DNA from: JAGDMS01 sp050015455
GTDB taxonomy: Bacteria > Desulfobacterota > Binatia > HRBIN30
Assembly (NCBI GenBank): GCA_050015455.1
Contig: JBEKBJ010000002.1
Location: 1 to 64,000 of the forward strand
DNA: 64,000 bases
Direction of reading: 5' to 3'
Below are positions 60,770 through 64,000 of this stretch, in pieces; the stretch's first letter is position 1, and every line of letters starts with the position of its first letter. Below the pieces are notes generated by a model. The model worked only from the letters and a program-made list of their open reading frames with translations, searched no databases and was not told the DNA's origin. The translations under genes were made by a program, and so were the position numbers.

Positions 60770-61188
60770 GCGAGGTTCCCGCCCCACGGCGCCGCTTGGT
60801 GCGGCGCCGTGCCCAGAGTCGGTGCGAGTACTGCAGGCTGTCGCAGGAGGGCCAGGAAGCCACGTTTCATATCGATCACATCGCTCCCAGGCACACCGGC
60901 GGCCCGACGCGGGCCGATAATCTCGCGCTGGCCTGTGTGTCGTGTTCTCTGCGGAAACAGGCCCGGCGGTCGGCTGTTGATCCCGCGACCAGGCGAATCG
61001 TCCCACTGTTTCATCCTCGCCGCCAACGCTGGGCAGACCACTTATGCTGGGAGGGCGTCCGGGTCGCTGGTTTGACGGCCACCGGCCGGGCTACCGTAGC
61101 CGCGTTGCGCATGAACCATCCTTTGATCCTTGCCATTCGACAAGAAGAGGCCTTGCGCGGCCGCCATCCGCTTGCGGGAAGGTGCTGA
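60766..61188 (+). CDS. HNH endonuclease
   Basis: A 140-aa nuclease starting at GTG 60766 (4-bp overlap with the upstream gene). A zinc-bound HNH core: CEYCRLSQEG, then FHIDHIAPRHTGGPTRADNLALAC and CVSCSLRK: two CxxC pairs, the catalytic His in IDHI, and the Asn in DNLALAC. The C-terminal part (WADHLCWEGVRVAGLTATGRATV) is typical of the small HNH family in cyanobacteria and environmental bacteria. Targets unknown. Confidence 0.9.
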   Translation: MSEVPAPRRRLVRRRAQSRCEYCRLSQEGQEATFHIDHIAPRHTGGPTRADNLALACVSCSLRKQARRSAVDPATRRIVPLFHPRRQRWADHLCWEGVRVAGLTATGRATVAALRMNHPLILAIRQEEALRGRHPLAGRC

Positions 61189-61304
61189 GCATCGCAAGGC
61201 GACTCACCTGTGGATTCCCTGTAAGCGCAGGCTATAGCTTGCGCGGCTAGCAGCTGCACAAGGCGTGGGGTTGGAATACAGATGTAGTACTATGGGCACG
61301 CCTG

Positions 61305-61508
61305 GTGATTCCACACGTCAGCATTTGGCAACATCCGACACGACGATTCAGGCAGGGCCGGCATTCGCGGGCACTGCTTGGCGCCATTGCGGTCGCGCCC
61401 GGAGTATCAGAGGAACAGCGCCGTGCAGTGGAACTGGTGCGGCTGGACGAACGCATTCGGGCCATCGGACTTGGCGAACCCACGCAGCTAGAATCGAGGA
61501 GGAGATGA
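61305..61508 (+). CDS. Possible small protein
   Basis: 67 codons from a GTG at 61305. The second half (LLGAIAVAPGVSEEQRRAVE then LVRLDERIRAIGLGEP) is helical and coding-like. There is no ribosome site at the start, and the first half is unconvincing, so this may be the tail of a degraded gene. A GGAGG-ATG at its 3' end opens no recognisable protein. Confidence 0.3.
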   Translation: MIPHVSIWQHPTRRFRQGRHSRALLGAIAVAPGVSEEQRRAVELVRLDERIRAIGLGEPTQLESRRR

Positions 61509-61524
61509 ACACCATTGCGCGCGT

Positions 61525-61800
61525 TCACCGTTCCCGAGTGCGTTGCGCGTCGGCGCCAACAGGTTTTTCCGATCGCACCGCACGGCGCGTTAGCGCCTCT
61601 TCAACAGATCTCGGATCTTCACGCCACGCCGACTCTAGCCGGCACCACAGCGCTTCCTGTTTGTGCGTTAGTCCCTCCGGACCGCTGCACGTTAGCAACC
61701 CGTCGACAATTCTGGCTCGGATTCCGCAGTCAAACACGTCCCGCACGATGGCGTTAATCTCGGATTCTTCCATGGGCACGTAAGCGGGGGGCGTCGCCAT
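61525..61800 (-). CDS. Small hypothetical protein
   Basis: A 91-aa soluble protein from ATG 61800, which overlaps the stop of the upstream 53-aa gene (TGATG). Sequence AYVPMEESEINAIVRDVFDC, then GIRARIVDGLLTC and LTHKQEALWCRLESAWREDP; acidic, helical, three Cys. No family recognised. The coupling to the upstream gene supports it being real. Confidence 0.5.
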   Translation of the reverse strand: MATPPAYVPMEESEINAIVRDVFDCGIRARIVDGLLTCSGPEGLTHKQEALWCRLESAWREDPRSVEEALTRRAVRSEKPVGADAQRTRER

Positions 61801-61961
61801 CACTCGCGTGCCGCTTCGCGTCTATCCCGGTCTTCGAGTAGCGAGCTTAGGGTCTGCAACATCTCATAGACGCACCCCGCAAGTTCTTTCACCGCCGGAT
61901 CTTGCGTCCGTGTAGTCAGCCCGATGACCTTGCGCTCAATTTTCCTAAGATCCGTGTGCAT
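61800..61961 (-). CDS. 53-aa helical protein
   Basis: ATG 61961 with GAAGAGGGA about nine bases upstream; 53 aa (MHTDLRKIERKVIGLTTRTQ, then DPAVKELAGCVYEMLQTLSSL and LEDRDRREAARE), charged and helical. Its stop shares a base with the next gene's ATG. The two tiny genes form a translationally coupled unit of unknown function. Confidence 0.5.
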   Translation of the reverse strand: MHTDLRKIERKVIGLTTRTQDPAVKELAGCVYEMLQTLSSLLEDRDRREAARE

Positions 61962-62381
61962 ACGCGATCCCTCTTCCAAATCGACCGGACGCTATCACGC
62001 AACAGTCGGTCCAGGCAAGTGTATGGTTAGCCTTATTAGCCTGATTAGCCTGGCAGAGACGGTTAAGGTTGAACCCGCCGGTGTTTTCAATTAGTCGTGG
62101 CAAGATCGCCGCAAGGGGAGTTGCGGCGGAAGATCCGCGCTATGTCAGACGCGGCGGATCTGACACGGCTCCGCGCCGGCGCCTCAGAGATCCGAGGATT
62201 GATTCAAGTGGAAGGGCTACGAGTTTCGACACGAGATCAGCCGCGCTCGCAACGCTCAGCCCGCTTGCCGCCGATGCGGCCAAGCCCACTAGATCCGAGG
62301 ATTCAGGGGTCAGCTTGCGAATGCCGGGCCCGCTTGCTGGCCGGAGCTGAGCGGCGGTCGCCTCCAGTTCGCGTACTAGCT
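61962..62381. other. Intergenic region
   Basis: About 420 bp without a confident gene. Contains three 9-bp repeats (TTAGCCTTA, TTAGCCTGA, TTAGCCTGG at 62027-62053). Frames on both strands are Arg/Ala/Ser-rich and unsupported. Confidence 0.4.
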
Positions 62382-64000
62382 TCAGCCGCCGCCTGACCGA
62401 CGTACGCTTATCAACGGGACACTGGAGTTGTCGCAGAACTGACCCACCGGAGCGCAAGGGGGCTGCCAACATCCATTCAACGCGTTGTCCACTGCGGTGA
62501 GAATCTCATCCACCGTGATCTGGCCGTCGCCGTTGGCATCACCCGCCTGACACGCGGCCATCGGCGCGTTTCCGAGGGCCATATTCACCATAGTCAGAAT
62601 ATCATCGACCGTGACCTGACCGTCGCCGCTACAGTCGCCCACGCACACGAGCGGCAGAAGGGAGACGACGACAAAACCGTCGGAGCCCACCGTGTTGGAG
62701 AGCTGCACACCCTGCGGGCTGTACGCGGCAGCATTGCCAATTGACAGGCGATACGTACCTGGCAACGCGGAAGGGGCAACGCTGAAGATGCAGGTGTACA
62801 GGGTTCCGTCCGGCATGGGGCTGGTGTTCTGAGCGGACTGAACGAAGAATCGCAAGGTTTTTGTGGATACATCGTCCTGCACAACACTCGCGACAAGCAA
62901 CTTGCCGATCGCCGGGTTGACTTGGCAGTCGGAGGGATCGAGGCCGAGGATGCCAGGGTCAAAGCTAATGTCGTTGCCGGTGGCCGCGACGCTCGTCCCG
63001 GACGACCTGAGCGACACCGCCACCGTGACCGTGTCTCCCGGCAAGCCGTTGGCCGATCCAATATCCATATGCACAATGCGAGGCGTTGGGGTTAGTGTCG
63101 GGGTGGGGGTTCGCGTCGGCGTCTGGGTGGCCGTTGGCGTCACCGTAGCCGTTCGCGTCACAGTTGGCGTCGGCGTGATCGTGCGGGTTGGCGTGATCGT
63201 GCGGGTTGCTGTCGGAGTGTCGACCACGCAAAGTAGTGTGCTCTCGCACGTGGCGCCGTAGAGCACAGTGCAGTCCCCGCACGAACCGTTGATTGGGGCA
63301 GCGCAGCTTGTCGGACACTGACAGCAGTCTGAAGCTCCGGCTGGAGGTCCGGGCGAATTAAACTCATAGGCGCCGATCGAACAACTGGTTGCGCCAGTAC
63401 CGGGCCGGATGTACCCGCGCTGGTCGAGGTTGTTCACGGGCGGTGCGGCGCAAATTGTCTCATCACCAGCGTCGATTGCCGGGCTGCCGGCTTGGAGGGC
63501 AATGGTTTGGGTCGGTCCGCCGTTGTTTGCTAAACCCGCTGGGTCAAGCATCGGGTTGGTCGCAGGACCAACACCACACGTCCCATCCGAGTCCAGGTTA
63601 TGGCCGCCATCAGTAACGCCGCCGGTGCCGGCGCAATTGCCGCCCGCGGCGCTATTGGCGACGATAGTGTTCGTGACCGTCAGCGGGGTTTTGCTGTTGT
63701 AGATGCCGCCGCCGTAGTCGCCCGCGCTATTGTCGGAGAAGGTGCTGTTGGTGACCGTCACCGTGCCGTCGTTGAGGACGGCGACCTCGCTGAAGATGCC
63801 GCCGCCGAGGGTCGCCGCGCTATTACCGGAGAAGGTGCTGTTGGTGATGGTGACCGTGCCGCTCTCGTTTCCGATGCCGCCGCCGCCGTAGTTGTAGTTG
63901 CCGTGTGTGCTATTGCCGGAGAAGGTGCTGTTGGTGACCGTCAGCGTGCCGTAGTAGTTGTAGATGCCGCCGCCGACTACGGCGCTATTACCGGAGAAGG
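62382..64000 (-). CDS. Secreted anchor-Q protein with cohesin-like and dockerin-like domains (5' end beyond window)
   Basis: At least 539 codons; the frame runs off the right edge and the signal peptide is not in view. Order: beta-helix rungs (TVTNSTFSGNS repeats), the anchor-Q cap (NPMLDPAGLANNGGPTQTIAL, SPAIDAGDETIC, CSIGAYEFNS), a Cys-rich knot, a Thr-Pro linker, a cohesin-like beta-sandwich (ANGLPGDTVTVAVSLRSSGT ... GNDISFDPGILGL ... TYRLSIGNAAAYSPQG), and two EF-hand-like repeats (GDCSGDGQVTVDDILTMVNMALG, GDANGDGQITVDEILTAVDNALNGC), then a 35-residue tail. The tail is dockerin-like, so the same polypeptide carries both partners of a cohesin-dockerin pair. Confidence 0.85.
   Translation of the reverse strand, partial: FSGNSAVVGGGIYNYYGTLTVTNSTFSGNSTHGNYNYGGGGIGNESGTVTITNSTFSGNSAATLGGGIFSEVAVLNDGTVTVTNSTFSDNSAGDYGGGIYNSKTPLTVTNTIVANSAAGGNCAGTGGVTDGGHNLDSDGTCGVGPATNPMLDPAGLANNGGPTQTIALQAGSPAIDAGDETICAAPPVNNLDQRGYIRPGTGATSCSIGAYEFNSPGPPAGASDCCQCPTSCAAPINGSCGDCTVLYGATCESTLLCVVDTPTATRTITPTRTITPTPTVTRTATVTPTATQTPTRTPTPTLTPTPRIVHMDIGSANGLPGDTVTVAVSLRSSGTSVAATGNDISFDPGILGLDPSDCQVNPAIGKLLVASVVQDDVSTKTLRFFVQSAQNTSPMPDGTLYTCIFSVAPSALPGTYRLSIGNAAAYSPQGVQLSNTVGSDGFVVVSLLPLVCVGDCSGDGQVTVDDILTMVNMALGNAPMAACQAGDANGDGQITVDEILTAVDNALNGCWQPPCAPVGQFCDNSSVPLISVRRSGGG

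Overview
The window looks like a chromosomal contig of a high-GC, Gram-negative, deltaproteobacterium-like bacterium. The best guess is the Binatota/'Candidatus Binatia' lineage. This is inferred from large secreted 'choice-of-anchor Q' proteins with Thr-Pro linkers and a recurrent C-terminal two-EF-hand (dockerin-like) tail ending in NALNGC, from Cys-rich low-complexity modules, and from the gene mix; no rRNA or marker tree is available here. No rRNA, tRNA or CRISPR array was recognised.

Layout. 0.3-8.5 kb (minus strand): thiO, a GH116 glycosidase, pgi, mutL and miaA, a housekeeping run with mutL/miaA overlapping by 4 bp. 8.6-13.7 kb: a PHP-domain protein (+), a minus run of HD hydrolase, histidine phosphatase, radical SAM protein and a small membrane protein, then a CruF-like carotenoid protein (+). 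13.7-24.6 kb: one tightly packed minus-strand operon of nine genes encoding a small membrane protein, a TauE/SafE exporter, a small exported protein, another small membrane protein, two paralogous PEP-synthase-like phosphotransfer proteins on either side of a sensor kinase and a receiver protein, and a seven-haem membrane cytochrome c. This is the best candidate for an undescribed system.

24.6-45.5 kb is an accessory region. Large secreted proteins (a DUF1566 protein, a 1363-aa sedolisin/anchor-Q protein, a 1690-aa SBBP/anchor-Q protein and a QAAP-repeat protein) sit among gene fragments: solitary dockerin-like tails, serine recombinase and tyrosine integrase pieces, XRE and PIN toxin-antitoxin fragments, and a second partial copy of a GH108 lysozyme 3' end. 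A 41-bp direct repeat occurs near both ends (27.5 and 44.1 kb).

45.5-56.6 kb: a DoxX protein, a beta-barrel-like exported protein, a phosphorelay set (hybrid kinase, separate Hpt protein, receiver protein, and a divergent receiver-ATPase), then an arsenic island. The arsR promoter (TTGACA-17-TATAAG) contains an operator that is repeated with one change in front of arsM, which is followed by two DUF2284 metal-binding proteins.

56.9-64 kb: a dynamin-like GTPase behind a Rho-independent terminator, a broken folK, a short FUSC protein, a BrnT/BrnA toxin-antitoxin pair flanked by repeats, a small protein plus HNH nuclease pair, two tiny overlapping genes, and the 3' part of another anchor-Q protein with a cohesin-like domain and a dockerin-like tail that runs off the right edge.
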